DNA from: Tetragonia tetragonoides
Taxonomy: Eukaryota; Streptophyta; Magnoliopsida; Caryophyllales; Aizoaceae
Assembly (NCBI GenBank): GCA_038025085.1
Contig: CM076149.1
Span: 31,995,501 to 32,059,500, forward strand
Length of the DNA stretch: 64,000 bases
Reading direction: 5' to 3'
The first letter of the stretch is position 1, and each line of letters begins with the position of its first letter. Below the pieces are notes generated by a model. The model saw only the letters and a program-made list of their open reading frames with translations. It was not told the DNA's origin and ran no database searches. The position numbers were made by a program, and so were the translations under genes. Shown here in pieces: positions 22,025-34,190 of the stretch.

Positions 22025-23793
22025 CTGCATATTACCAGTAAATTGCATGAGCATTTAGTTATCCAAAACAAGAAAATAGCATGAGCATTCTGTGAGTAGA
22101 ATCAACTCATTGACTAGAAGAGCACACTCTGGTACGCATCGACCCCACCCCAAAGGACGAAAGGAAAAAAAAGGTAAATCCAAGCTTTCCGCTTAGTATT
22201 GTCCCTCGGATAATGGCGCATAAATCTAAGAGGTGACAACAAAAGTAACATCTATCACCCATGACCTGAAGAAGAGATATGGACTTTTTACACCACCAGG
22301 TTCACCGGAACAGGATTAACAACGCGACGCAACCCATTTATGACATGAATACTGAAATCACCGTCATAAAAACATATTTCAGCAAGTCAAAAAGAAACAT
22401 TTCTCAATCACTTACTTAGAGAGTGGAAAACGCTTCAGGGATTACTTACAATTCATTGAAACTGCCAAAGAAAAAGATCGACCATCATTGAGAGGTCACA
22501 CATGTCGCTTCAAAACACATAGGAAAAGATATCACCTAATAAGTTTCAAGATGTAGCTCGTAGTCTCTCAAAGATAATTGAAGAGCTTTTTCTTGTTCTT
22601 TCAAACAAAATGGACAACCATGGACTGTTACTAGACAGAGGAAAAAACCATATGATTTCTCAAAGCAACGTCAAATTTTAACCCTGTTAGGGAGACTAAA
22701 GGTAGTATCATTATTTCTAAGAAAATATTCCTCTAGTTCCCATCCCCAATCGCTCTTCATTGCAGAAAACCCACAGCTTATGTTCCCATTTCTACAATGT
22801 TCTTTTGATTAAATCTCTCATGTCCTTTTGCTGGAGGGGCCGGAGTTAACTAAACAATCTCTTCGCAATGGACGGATAAGGTTGTTTAAACTTGACCCCC
22901 CCCCCCCCCAAACCCCCTATGCTGCCATAAATGGGGAGCCTAATGAGAGGCGCTTGCATAACATTAATGGTCTTTTGATTAAGGCTATGGCTCATGAGTC
23001 ATGTCTTTTTACTGGACTCTAGACTCTAGTTCCACAAATGAATGGAGAAACAAGAGGTTGGGGTTAAGAACCAACTTCTTCAAAATGTATGAATACGTTT
23101 GTCCATTGTTGACTGTCTCCCCCTCCCCCCCCCCCCCCCCCCAAAACCATTATTGGAGCCTACTAAAAAGGCACTACAATAGCAGCAATGGTCTTCCAAC
23201 CAAACAAAAAGCTAATGCTAGGAATTCCCTCTATTTTCTCCTCTTTTAGTTTGAGAAGGAAATGTTATAAGCTTCCGAACATGGCCTCTGCGCTCCTCTT
23301 ATATTCCCCACACACTCACATATGGGGAATGCAAGAAACTATATTTGGAGTACAAATAACATTTCCCCCCTTTTACTTACAAAGCTCACAATACAAAAGG
23401 GCTTAAATTCAGTGCACATCCAAACATCCTAACATCAATTCAGAATTTAAATTCAGTGCATATCCTCTAAACATTCCAGTATCAGATTTGACAGTGGCAG
23501 ACATTTACATTGCCACTCAAAACCATTTAAATGATCTAAAACAGGTCTTACAGAGCCTTACTCCAACAATAACCAAAAAATGCCATTCATTTTCAACATC
23601 CAACCAGATCATACACAATAAACTAAACAATCAACAATGCCATCATAAAATCATAAATGCAACCACATTTATTTCTCTTGACTAAAACAAAGTTTTTCTT
23701 TTTTGATAATTTCTTGACTATAACAATGTTTAATTGACAAGAAATAACACCCAAAAATAAAAACAGCAATAAAACCAATATAAATCCCATTAC
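22025..23793 (-). other. Intron of dehydrogenase copy 2 with poly(C) tracts
   Basis: GT..AG intron of 1.77 kb. It contains two long C runs (about 22887-22910 and 23122-23141), each at the end of a loosely similar ~230-bp block with AATGGTCTT after it, suggesting an internal direct duplication. Confidence 0.6.
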
Positions 23794-23880
23794 CTGTGGC
23801 CTGACTCTCTTAGGCCTAGATTTCCTCAATTTTCTTAATTCATCCGAATTTGCCACCCCAAGAACAGCACTTTCATAGGT

Positions 23881-25302
23881 ATGGTAATGGAATATCTGTC
23901 AAGAAACCTGAAAATAGCATGCATGGACAAGACCTTCAGCTGGCACCCCATGTGCAAAGAGCTAGCACTAAGTCATCTGTGTTTTGCAGATGACTTAATG
24001 TGCTTCTGTAAAGCAGACACAGCATCTGTGAGCATAATGATGAACAGCATAAATCATTTCTCAAAAGCAACAGGCCTGTATGCAAACAAGGAGAAATCAA
24101 ACATTTACATAGCAGGGGTGGATGAACAAAGGAAAAATGCACTGTTACAGCTCTTAGGCTTCAGAGAGGGTACCTTGCCCATGAGATACCTAGGGGTCCC
24201 ACTGTCCCCTTCAAAATGGAGCAAAATAGATTGTGAATGTCTGGTGGATAAAATGTCAAAGAAGTTGCAAACTTGGGCTTCAAGGAACCTTTCATATGCA
24301 GGAAGAGTCCAACTAATAAACTCTGTTTTATTCTCCATTCATGTATACTGGTCTAGTATCTTCATCATGCCAACTGGAGTACTGAAAAGTGTGGAGCAAA
24401 AGTGTAGATTTTTCTTGTGGGGGACAACTGAGCAGAAACACAAGACAAGCTTGGTGGCGTGGGATATGGTATGTAGACCAAGAAACAATGGAGGACTTAA
24501 TGTCAAGAACTGCAAATGGTTCAATATAGCCCTGAATGGCAAGCATATCTGGGATATTGCAACAAAAAAAGACACTCTGTGGGTGAGATGGATCAATGGG
24601 GTGTACCTGAAAGGTGTTAACATCTGGAATTATGCTCCAGTATGGGGCACCAGCTGGTACTGGAACAAACTGAACAAGATCAAAAGCTACTTCCAGGGGC
24701 AATACACAGCAAGGGGGGTTTGGAAATTTAGTTCTGATGGTATATACTCTGCTGGAAGTGGATACAGAATGCTACAGGGTAACATGACAAAATGCAGGCA
24801 TGCAGATTTGATATGGGGAAAGATATCCATGCCTAGACATAGCTTTTGCCTATGGCTAGCCCAAATGGATAGACTGTTAACAAAGGACAGACTACAGAGA
24901 ATGGGATTTCTGAATGGGGATGCTTTGTGCTACCTGTGCAAGCAGGAACCAGAGGAACACAACCACCTGTTCTTCAAATGCAAAGTGTCAGCTGCAATCC
25001 TGGAACAGTTAAGGGCATGGTTACAAATCTCAGCAACAGCAAGTACAATCCAGGGGATGTTTAACTGGATCAGCAGGCAGAAATGCTCGAGACTCAGAAA
25101 GGAAATATATGCATCAGGGTTAGCAGCAGCAGTATACTGGGTGTGGAGATGCAGGAATACCCACTATGCTGGCAAAGGCAATATACCAGTTCCGCAGATC
25201 ATACTACAGGTTCAGCAAGCAGTCAGATGCAGAATTCAACAATGCTGCAACAGCAAAAGGAAGATCTCCAGCAGGGACAAGAGCTGGATAGGGGAAATAT
25301 AG
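23881..25302 (+). CDS. LINE reverse transcriptase, C-terminal half
   Basis: 473 codons open from the truncation point. FADDLMCF is the RT active-site motif (F/Y-A-D-D), followed by NKEKSNIYIAG, MRYLGVPLSPSKW, LSYAGRVQLINSVLFSIHVYW and the zf-RVT region (LCYLCKQEPEEHNHLFFKC), all typical of plant L1 ORF2. The N-terminal endonuclease and fingers of RT are missing, so it is not functional. The ATG at its start is incidental. Confidence 0.85.
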   Translation: MVMEYLSRNLKIACMDKTFSWHPMCKELALSHLCFADDLMCFCKADTASVSIMMNSINHFSKATGLYANKEKSNIYIAGVDEQRKNALLQLLGFREGTLPMRYLGVPLSPSKWSKIDCECLVDKMSKKLQTWASRNLSYAGRVQLINSVLFSIHVYWSSIFIMPTGVLKSVEQKCRFFLWGTTEQKHKTSLVAWDMVCRPRNNGGLNVKNCKWFNIALNGKHIWDIATKKDTLWVRWINGVYLKGVNIWNYAPVWGTSWYWNKLNKIKSYFQGQYTARGVWKFSSDGIYSAGSGYRMLQGNMTKCRHADLIWGKISMPRHSFCLWLAQMDRLLTKDRLQRMGFLNGDALCYLCKQEPEEHNHLFFKCKVSAAILEQLRAWLQISATASTIQGMFNWISRQKCSRLRKEIYASGLAAAVYWVWRCRNTHYAGKGNIPVPQIILQVQQAVRCRIQQCCNSKRKISSRDKSWIGEI

Positions 25303-25885
25303 ACTGAAGTTAGAAGATTATGCAGCAGGGTCCAGCAGTTCAGAAATACAAAAGATTCAGCAGGGGATCAGCAGCAGGCTGCTGAAGATAGACAGAATGA
25401 GGGATCAAAGAATATGCAGCAGACCTGAAAGGCCAGGAAACAGCTGTCTCCGGAAGGAGTCAGTAGCAGGTTGCTGTGGAGCAGTGAAGAACAAAGCAGC
25501 AGGTTTCTGAAAACAAGCAGGAATCAGGCAGCAGAGCCCTGCAGGGGATCTGAGCTGCAGCAGAGACTTCTGAAGGGAACCAGTAGCAGCATGCAGAAGA
25601 TAGACTGCAATCCAGGTAGAAGAATCCAGCAGGAAAAAAGGACAGCAGGCTCCAGGAAGGATACAGAAGCAGATTGATACAGAGAGAATCTGAAGCAGAA
25701 CAAATGCAAGGAATAGGCAGAAGTGCAGGAACTCAGGCAGCAGGTTCCAGCAGGTAATCAGCAACAGGTTGAAGAAGCAAGGCAGAATGAAGAAATATAA
25801 CAGATCCAAGCAGAGTTGAAAAGCTAAAAGGAATTGTAATATTTTTAGCTATTTATGTTTTTGTATTTTGCTGTAAGTCAGAAAT

Positions 25886-25962
25886 AATTTTTGCAAATTG
25901 TAATGTTTACAGAGATGGTGAGGAAGAATTTTTGCAAATTGTAATGTTTACAGAGATGGTGA
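25886..25962 (+). repeat. Two direct repeats in the LINE 3' region
   Basis: A 36-bp unit starting AATTTTTGCAAATTGTAATG occurs at 25886 and 25927 (period 41). Confidence 0.9.
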
Positions 25963-26709
25963 ACCACTGCGTGTAGTGAGTTGCATCAGATTGAAGGGTT
26001 GTAAGGTATTAGAGGGATGCAGCAAAAAGGAACCCTACCTAGTAGATGGCCTTGGATCTGCATTGCCTAAGGACTGTAATCTTGTTACATTACAGAGAGC
26101 AATAATACAATTTCTGACTTGCACCAAAAAAAAAAAAAATTCCCAACAATCCTTCTATCACTTTCCAAGCTCAAATAAGCTTCAACTCTATTCAAAACCG
26201 CCTGATCATCCCACTGTCTACCATGAAACAAAAACCCGAGCTCGGCCGGAACCGAATCAAATCCACATCCAGAAACAACCAAACTCCCTTTCTCCATACC
26301 CATTTCATTATACTCAATCTCCATTCTTTCCATAAACTCAGGTTCCCCACAAATGTCAAGATAATCACACCCCATTTCTACACATGCCTTAACCACGGCT
26401 TGCCCGTGTATACGAAATGGGCCAACACAGTTAAGGACTAGGCGTGTTTGTGAGCAGAGATTGATAATGGAGTTGTAATCTGAGGTGTTGGCTGTTAAAA
26501 TTGGGATTTTGGGAGGTGGGTTTTGTGGGTGAGATTGAGTTGCCCATGTAAGAGTTTGGGTGAGTTTTGTTGGGTTTCTGCCTGCTATTGCAAGGGTTTT
26601 GATGTTGGTGGTGTTGAGGAATTTTAGAGCTTCTTTTAGGACATATTTCCCTGTGAAACCTGAAGCACCTAGGATTATGATATCAAATGGGGGTTGAGAG
26701 GTGGCCATA

Positions 26710-26711
<2 letters not shown>

Positions 26712-26778
<67 letters not shown>

Positions 26779-26817
26779 GAGGGTGTGGTGGGTGGTGGGT
26801 GGTGGGTGGTGGGTGGT
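26712..26817. repeat. (GA)n microsatellite and GGTGGGT minisatellite upstream of dehydrogenase copy 2
   Basis: About 31 GA units immediately upstream of the start codon (26712-26773), then four to five GGTGGGT units (about 26787-26817). On the gene strand these give CT- and C-rich leader sequence. Confidence 0.85.
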
Positions 26818-26938
26818 TTATGCAGGTGAGAGAGACATTTTCGGTGGTGGTGTTGTTGGGTACAGGTTTTGAGATCTGCTGTTTCGTGTGACTCAGAGTG
26901 ATTTTTTACTTTTTTTAGGTTGTGAAGAGTAATTTTTT

Positions 26939-27580
26939 GAGCTAAAACATAGTAATGTCACTCACTTTTGCCTTTTTTCCTAAAAATGCTATTCAACTTC
27001 TTTTTTTCTCAAATGTGCCATTGTGATTTATAAAAAATCTTAAAGTTACCACTTAGTGCATTTGATTACCGGCTACAGCAAGTAATTGCTCAATAATCTT
27101 TTATTTTATTTTTCACCTCCTAATATTGCTACCAAATTTCCAGTCATAATGTTGTGCAGCTCATCAAATGGATCTTTTAATCCATATTTGAGAATCGAAA
27201 GATCCCTAGTTGCATAAAACGCATACGGACAGAGGTATCTGAGCTTGAACCGCAACCTTTGGGTTCCTTTCTTCAGAATATTAGTAAAATTCATGAAATA
27301 CACAACTTGGGTACGTTTACGGTTCATCAATAATTTAGGTTTTGGTTTAATAGTAGCAATATTAAGGTGGTGAAAAATAAAATAAAAGATTATTGAAAAA
27401 TTACTTCTTCTTTTTTTGTTGAATGGCAAAGATTGACTTGCTGTAGCTGGTAATCATATGCACAAAGTGGTAACTTTAGGATTTTTTATAAATCACAATG
27501 GTACAAATGAGAAAAAAAGAAGTTGAGTGACATTTTTAGGAAAAAAGGTAAAAATGAGTGGCATGGCTATATTTTAGCTC
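26939..27580. mobile_element. Foldback/MULE-like element with long TIRs
   Basis: Left arm 26939-27132 and right arm 27353-27580 are inverted repeats of about 194 and 228 bp, starting GAGCTAAAACATAG and GAGCTAAAATATAG. The flanks GTAATTTTTT (26929-26938) and GTAATTTTTT (27581-27590) are identical, a 10-bp target duplication in the Mutator range of 8-11 bp. The right arm has an extra ~35 bases. The 220-bp centre has a short minus-strand frame (KYGLKDPFDELHNIMTGNL) that I cannot assign; it may be a captured fragment. Confidence 0.8.
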
Positions 27581-27669
27581 GTAATTTTTTTTTTTGGACA
27601 GCCGTGAACAAAAGTTTGATACACATCCTCCCTATACTAAAATAAAAATAAAACAAAAAAAGCCCCCCT

Positions 27670-27760
27670 AAATCAACAAGGTGGTGGTTTATTGGCTCCA
27701 AGCTTACTTTCAAGTGGTTTGGTAAGGCAAGGTGATGGGTTCGAATCTCCATTTCCCATG
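27670..27760 (+). repeat. tRNA-like / SINE-head-like sequence
   Basis: GGTTCGAATCTC at 27738-27749 is a good Pol III B box, with a weaker A-box-like GGTTTATTGGCTCC at about 27686-27699. The spacing fits a tRNA-derived SINE head; no poly(A) or target duplication was found. Confidence 0.35.
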
Positions 27761-28644
27761 TCTTGTGTCTGCTGGCTTCTAGGAACTATACTAGCCTCTT
27801 GTTGGTGCTATGTTGACGGGGGTCATTGTTTGCGCTGATTGTTCAGTTAATCTGATATGTTTGCTGTTGAACACAAGAGTTTAAACATAATGTAGCAGGG
27901 GGTGCCTCGATCGTCGTTCACTTACATATCTAGAGTAGTATGCAGCATAGTACAAAAAAATATATGGACTACACGAGCAAAAAAGAAGACATAGCAATAA
28001 TAGTAATAGTCTTTGATCCAGATCTGGTGAGCGACAGTAGGGCGCTAGGAGTTGAGGTAAAATGTATTGCTACTATAACATTAAATCATTTGTACTTGTT
28101 ACTAATACCTTTTTTAAAGGGATAAATAACAGTTACAAATGATGCATAGTTTGTGTAGAATTAAGCGCAATTTGGTTAAAATCACCTAAAATGTTTCAAA
28201 ATTTGCTCAGTACCTCCTGAATCGTTGCTATTTGGTGAGTACCACCTTAAATCTTTATTCCGCCGTACAAGTCACACCTTAATTGATTTTCCGGGCAAAT
28301 CCTTAACTTTACTGACCGTTATACCCTCACGTGTGTCTCACATGACAACTTAAATGAACAATTATTTTTTTCATTTTAATTTTACTATCCTATTTGACCA
28401 ATTAATTAAATTGCTCTCTTTCCTTTCTTCCTCTCCATTCTCTCTATCTGCATAGTTTGTGTATATGGATCTCTGTATTTCATAGTACTTTTGTTCAATT
28501 GGTATGCTTTAATTTGCAGCTGTGTTTGGTGGAAATTTTCTATTTTTCAGTGTCAGATGGTGTGCTTTCAAGCATATTCGGTTAAAGACCTGGAAGGTTT
28601 ACTGTCATTTGTCGTGTTAATGTGCTGATTTATTAAGTTAACTG
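27761..28644. other. Intergenic sequence left of the gypsy element
   Basis: No gene or repeat end that I can support. Confidence 0.4.
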
Positions 28645-31600
28645 TGTGGGGTCGGATTCTCGAGTTTTTAAGATTAGATCCGGGAATCGTTACGTTATGC
28701 GCCAAGGAGCGCATCCCACAGAAATCGATCGATTGAGGTGGTCAATTATTAAGAAATCATCATAAGGTTTGAGTTCTTCAACTTGTTAAAATGAATATGA
28801 ATAAAGGTTCGAAGTCGCCAGCTTTTATGACCCAAACAAGAACGGGTTCCAAAATAAAAGGGTTTTATAAAAGATTTAAAAGAAAATAATTTAAGAAACC
28901 CAAAATTGACTCCATTGCGATAAGGCACGAAAATTGTTGTGATTGGTCTGCGAATGAAAAGATTTGGGTTCGGGGTCTAGGTTAGAAGGTGCGAACGTCA
29001 TTTGGACCCGTCTCCTCCTCCGTACTGAGTACGGGCTCTTTACTAATACGTTAAATCCCTTTGAAAACTTCGAATTTGGATACATTATGCCTAAAAATGA
29101 AAACACATAAGTTCATATTGTCACACAACATGCTTGCACGCAAATCGAGGTAAATGCCTAAAAAACCGATATATTCACATATATACAACGGGCTTGGATA
29201 CGCTTATACTGCATTACGTACCAATCACCGTAGGACTTAAATCTACTCATGGATCAAAGCCCTAAATCGTAGTTCCTGAACGGGGAATTCCGTCATTAGA
29301 CTCTTGGGTGCCACTAACGCGTGTGTTCGTTCTTTCCTGTTAGAGGGATATAATTGAGAAACTTATAAGATGACTCGCTACTAGAGTCGAATTGATCCGA
29401 GAAACCTCCTACTCCCCTAACATGGAGCAAGAAATGGTTCAAAATGGGATGATTTGCCTACTCTTTCGAGGCGTTCAACCCAACAACATCTGGTGATATA
29501 CGGGGATCAACCTAATCCTTCGCTTTGAGTATGAGTATTAGACATCTCGTAAATATTCGTTCTTCACTGGGGAATAACGTTCACTAGGGTTGGATAAATG
29601 AATGATTTGAGTAGAGTTTGGTTATGGGTTTGGTGAATAGTGGTTCGAAAGAGTCTTAGATAGTATTCCCCGAGGTGGCCCAAAGCCAAATAAGAGGGGA
29701 TGATCAGTTATTCGTTTATATTTGATCATAGGAGGTATTCCACCTGGGAAAAGCGGTTTTCGACCGTGGGACAAGGATTCACGCCACTGGGGAAATATCC
29801 GCTGGAGATTGATGACTGAAGTCGATTTTGAATAGTGGTAGGTGAAATATCCATGATCGCGTATAAGTGAATAAGTGATTCAAACCTCAAATTTGATTTT
29901 GGGCCGGTTTTGTACATAAGTAAATATACCGGTCTTTATCAACAATAATTCTATAAGTATGCAAACACTCATGGTTAAGTCAAACAACATTTACCCTCAA
30001 AATAAATAAATAAATAAATAAAGTCAAACAATATTTTTTATTATAGTGAGTTGAATTATTTAGTGGAAATATGCATACGCAAATATGTACACAAACGAAT
30101 TTATAATGACCTTAGGGAGACGAATTAAATCATTGGAAAATATATACATCAAAATGATACAAAATGTACAAGTCCTACAAAAATGAAATATCACACGGTC
30201 TTGATATCCATTGTTGCTCCAGGACTCGGGATTGGGTCCCGTTTTCGAAAGATCGGAAAACTGATGTTGAAATCATTATTTTCAATGAATTAATCTAAAA
30301 ATTGATTATTTACAGTGCACTCTCACGAATTTGAACAAGAAAATTATCCAAACGAATCTTTTTATTCATGAAATTATTTTTAAAATAGACTAGACTCGCT
30401 GAAAAGCTAGACTGAAGAGTTTCATATTTTTATCATTTTATTTGATGATTAAACGAAAATCCTCCAATGAGGAAAGAAAAACTGTTTTTGTGCAAGTCTG
30501 GACAGAACTTCAAAAAATCATAACTATGTCTTAGAGTAATCAAATTGAGTGATTCCAAAGCCTAACCTGTGTAATTTTATGTCCTCTTTCTAATGTAAAA
30601 ATCTCAAGTTTATGAAGTTCATGAGTAGAACATTATCGTCAAATTACAAGCTTCTAAAAGTTAAATTCAGACTTGCGGTTTTCGATTTAACTGGAATTAA
30701 TTACAAGGATTTAGTGTCCAATATTTACACACATTAAAATTTAAACTAGGTTGGTATTTTATTATGTACACAAATTATGGAGAATTATCGTGGACGTTAA
30801 GACAACTAACGAAATTAAACAAAAGTCTAGCACTTCGTTCATGATGACAATGTTGACAGAAGCATTTCTTTCTTGGCAGATTATTGCTTGATTTTGTTTA
30901 ATTCGTTAAAAATACATTAGAAGTATAAATCGTGTAATTTCAAAGTCCAAAATGTTCCAAATAGGGTCTAGTATTTATTCCAAGAGTCACTTTGTATTGA
31001 GGTAGTGCAAATCACTATGTTATTTACAGGTTATTGAAGGTATCAAATCTGGACATTATCTCGTTTATCCATTTTTAACATTTTTTATACTCATTATAAC
31101 TTCATCATTTTTATATAGTGTTAATTATATAGATTTATGAATGTCAAGAAAAATATAAAAAATTAGTGATGTCCCTAAGTGAGGTAATTAGGTCATTGTT
31201 TAACAAGTTAAAAATGTCCAATGTCCAAACTGTTCAGTACAACTTTTTCACTAAAGAATTCACAGTAAATTTTTTACTTGTCCAAAATATGCAAACTCAA
31301 TGTCTGTAGAACCGTGAAAATGTCCTTTACAAATTATCTGGAAATAGCTTAAGTCTAAATCGTTCATTTTCACAAGTTATAGCTCATTTTATCTTTGAGT
31401 GTTAGATATTGACATCTCAACTTAGAATCGTAATAACTAAATAATTAACTGTTTGATCTTAGTGAAATTTATTTCATTTTAAAGATAACGAACCAAAGTT
31501 TTTGTTTAGTGTTGATTTCACTCACATCTAACCGTTAGATCATGCGCAAAATATAAAGAAGTTGATACTACGAAACTATCAAAAGTCCGAAATTATTACA

Positions 31601-33072
31601 ACAACTAAACAATATTCCTCTAAGGCCATTATTTCGTTTGATATGCAAAATGAACATTTTATAGCATTTTTGATGAAGAATATTAATATAGTGAGTATAA
31701 CAACACAAGTAAAAAAAAACAAACGAAGTTAGCACTCAGTCACCCTCTCCGAATTTTCGTTTTTATCTTGTAATTAACGTCTAAACCCTCAATGAAGGTT
31801 GAATCCTATTAGTTTCTTGGCCTTTGAAAAATGGTAGACCCAATAGATCATTCCATATCGCAACAAATCAATGAGTGGGTTTTTAGTTAATGAAGTTAGT
31901 TTAATAAACAAAATTACATAATGAGTAGAAGTGGGAGGGGGATTTACATAAAGATCAAAAGAATGAAAAGATGGTGAAAAGCAAATATTACAAAGATGAA
32001 GAGATAATTAGCCTTTGCTTGAGGTTGATCTTGACTCTACAATTGTTGAAAATTAAACTAAAAGAGTCTCTCTCTCTTTTTTTGTTGTGTTTGTGTTTGT
32101 TTGTTTTTTTTTGATTTTTTTTTCTTAATTTCTAAATAATTCTAACTTAATATTACTAGAAAGTGACGAGTAGATATGGAAGATGAGAAAATAACTTAGA
32201 AAAATTTCCTAAGCAAAATGCCCTTTGTTAGTGGGAACATGAGATGTATTTATAGGCAAATGTAAGTGTGGGGGTTAGGGTTGAGGGTTTTAAAAAATCA
32301 GATTTTTAAATTAATAAAAACTAATTGTAAAAGTTAAAAGAAATTAAAAAATAGGTTGTTAGGGGGCAAGTTTAGAAGTCAACCTTAGGTGAGTGGAAGA
32401 AATAATAAAAAGAAAGTAAAAAAGATAAGATTCTAAAAGAGGTTTGTTCAAATGGGCTAAAAATGAGACAAAGAAGATATTTGTTGATTTAGGGAGAGTG
32501 AGACCAAATTAGAGATAAAACAAAAATTAACAAGAGAAAGAAAGAAAGGAAAGAAAAAAAAATTTGATTTGCCTAGGTGGGAATCCGAGTAGAGAGAAGA
32601 GAGAGAGGTGGGTGGGTGGGTGGGTGGGTGGGGGTGGGGTCCCACGCGGGTCAAAGGGAGAGAGAGAAAGGAAATTGCTGAAAGGGAGAAAAAAGGAAAA
32701 AATAAAAAATAAAACAAACAAAAAAAGGAAAGGGGGGCGGTTTATTTAGACGGGTGGAATAAAAAATTTTTGCTTTTGTTTCCTTTTTATTTATTTATTT
32801 TTAACTGGTGGGGCCTACTAATGAGACAAAATCAGAATTTTTTATTTTTTTTTTCTTTTCTTCTCTTTTTGCTCTCTAATTTTTGTTATGGGTTTTGGTT
32901 TGGGTGATCACAACTTAAAAGGGTCCCTTATTTACATTAAAGTAATACAATTGTACACTAAAAATGACCCTTTAAATTAAAAATGACCAACATTTAAATT
33001 ATAGTGACTCACATTTTTTGGTAAACCAAAAACGAATAAATAATCAAAACGGAGTCAATTTCGGCGTTTACA
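28645..33072 (-). repeat. Gypsy 3' LTR (4.43 kb)
   Basis: Starts TGTGGGGTCGG and ends GGCGTTTACA on the plus strand. It aligns to the right LTR along its length with roughly one difference in ten bases in the stretches I compared by eye. It keeps a segment (about 32058-32375) that the right LTR has lost. A GGTG(GGTG)n run lies at 32607-32638. Confidence 0.9.
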
Positions 33073-33086
33073 GATGCCCCTCATTG
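33073..33086 (-). other. Gypsy polypurine tract
   Basis: On the element strand AATGAGGGGCATC stands directly before the 3' LTR (TGTAAACG...). Confidence 0.75.
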
Positions 33087-34190
33087 GTCGAGTTTCGTAG
33101 AAACGATGAACAATGACAAAATGACGCTAAATTTTGACTCGGGGTAGTAAAAATTGAACACAGAATAATTATTGACGTAGTTGTACAAAGCCGTAGTCAT
33201 CGGTTTATGTGACTTTCTAAGGTCTCAACTGATAAGTCGTGGTGTAAACGATTAAATAGTTTTAATCGATTGAGTCTGAGCGTAGCTATTTAATGCGTTA
33301 GCTAATAGGTCGCGACGTAACCCAGTAAATCTTATCGAGAGTCTTAACCGAAAGGTCATGGTGTAACTGATTAAACAGTCTTAATTGAGTGTGTCCGTAC
33401 AAGTCTTTGCGTAGCTCCTGTAGAGCCGTAACCCAGTAAATGTTCTTTGCAGTTCGCGGCATAACAATCGAATAGTTTTAACCAAATGGACCAGTGTAAT
33501 TCTTGGCGTAACTAACCAAGTCTTAACCGTTTTTTTTTTTTAACTCTTGGCGTAGCTTTTACAAAGTCTTAACCGAAAATCTAAGGTTACAAATTTCAAT
33601 TTTGCCTCACTTCTTTTTGGGATAACAAAGTTCATTTTCTCTCTCCTCTTTTTTTCTGATGACATTTTTTTGTTAGGAATGTATGTTTGCATGCATACAT
33701 CATGAGGAAACAATTATTTCTTTTTGAAAAGTCCCTTTAGAACTTGGAATTCATCTTCAACATCAAAGTCGGTTTTTTTTTTTTAATTATGATTTTTTTT
33801 ACCTCTTTGATTGATTGATTTTTGTTTTTTAAATCTTTCATAAATAATATGATATCATCATTTCTTGAGTTAAACTTTCATGAAGAAATAATAATATATT
33901 CTCCAAAATGGTTAATCACACTACTAATTTATGTTTGAATTTAAACACATGGAGATAAGTTGTCATTCAAAGGCTACAAAAGGAATGGATGATATTTGGT
34001 TTTGAACATGAGTTTTAACCATATTGGGAAATTGTTGATGGTTTTGTGAAGTTGAATACTCCATCTTCTTCTTTATATGGAGTAGATTGCAAGAGTGTAA
34101 CTCACACCTTTCATACTTCATCTTCTTCATCTTCAACTTCATCTTTCTTTATTTCCTTAGCCAAATTTCAAGCTTCAACAATTCAACATC
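33087..34190. other. Non-coding part between 3' LTR and antisense frame
   Basis: 33175-33600 holds degenerate short repeats around GCGTAGC and GTCTTAACCG, spaced roughly 60-90 bases. TTTATATGG at 34074-34082 is a possible TATA box for the antisense frame that starts at 34191. Confidence 0.45.

Larger units (their letters stand above)
23881..26138 (+). mobile_element. 5'-truncated L1-type LINE
   Basis: Starts inside the reverse transcriptase domain and ends with a 13-base poly(A) at 26126-26138, the normal structure of a truncated LINE insertion. It lies on the plus strand, antisense to the gene it interrupts. A clear target duplication was not visible. The 3' part (25303-25830) is rich in AG/CAGCAG. 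Confidence 0.85.
21335..26708 (-). pseudogene. Saccharopine-dehydrogenase-like oxidoreductase, copy 2 (LINE in exon 1)
   Basis: Exon 1 starts at ATG 26708 with IIILGASGFTGKYVLKEAL and runs to RRIVGNF at about 26139, where a LINE interrupts it. The exon resumes at 23880 (TYESAVLGVANSDELRKL) and ends at the donor after RPQ (23794). Exon 2 spans 22024-21335, begins IPGPPPPKGPT, and is open to its stop; SLGWFRKKGPT, FKMWFVGHGF and TPGIVFGPTDL match copy 1. Without the LINE the gene would have no visible frameshift. The 2.26-kb insertion brings stop codons and a poly(A) tract into the exon, so a normal product is not expected unless the insert is spliced out. Family as for copy 1. Confidence 0.82.

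Noticed and set aside
25405..25809. Minus-strand frame of 134 codons in the LINE 3' region
   Set aside because: Shadow of AG-rich repetitive LINE sequence; no motif.
32457..32749. Open frames on both strands around 32.5-32.7 kb, and the same at 50.5-50.8 kb
   Set aside because: Low-complexity GA/GT-rich LTR sequence present in both LTRs; not coding.
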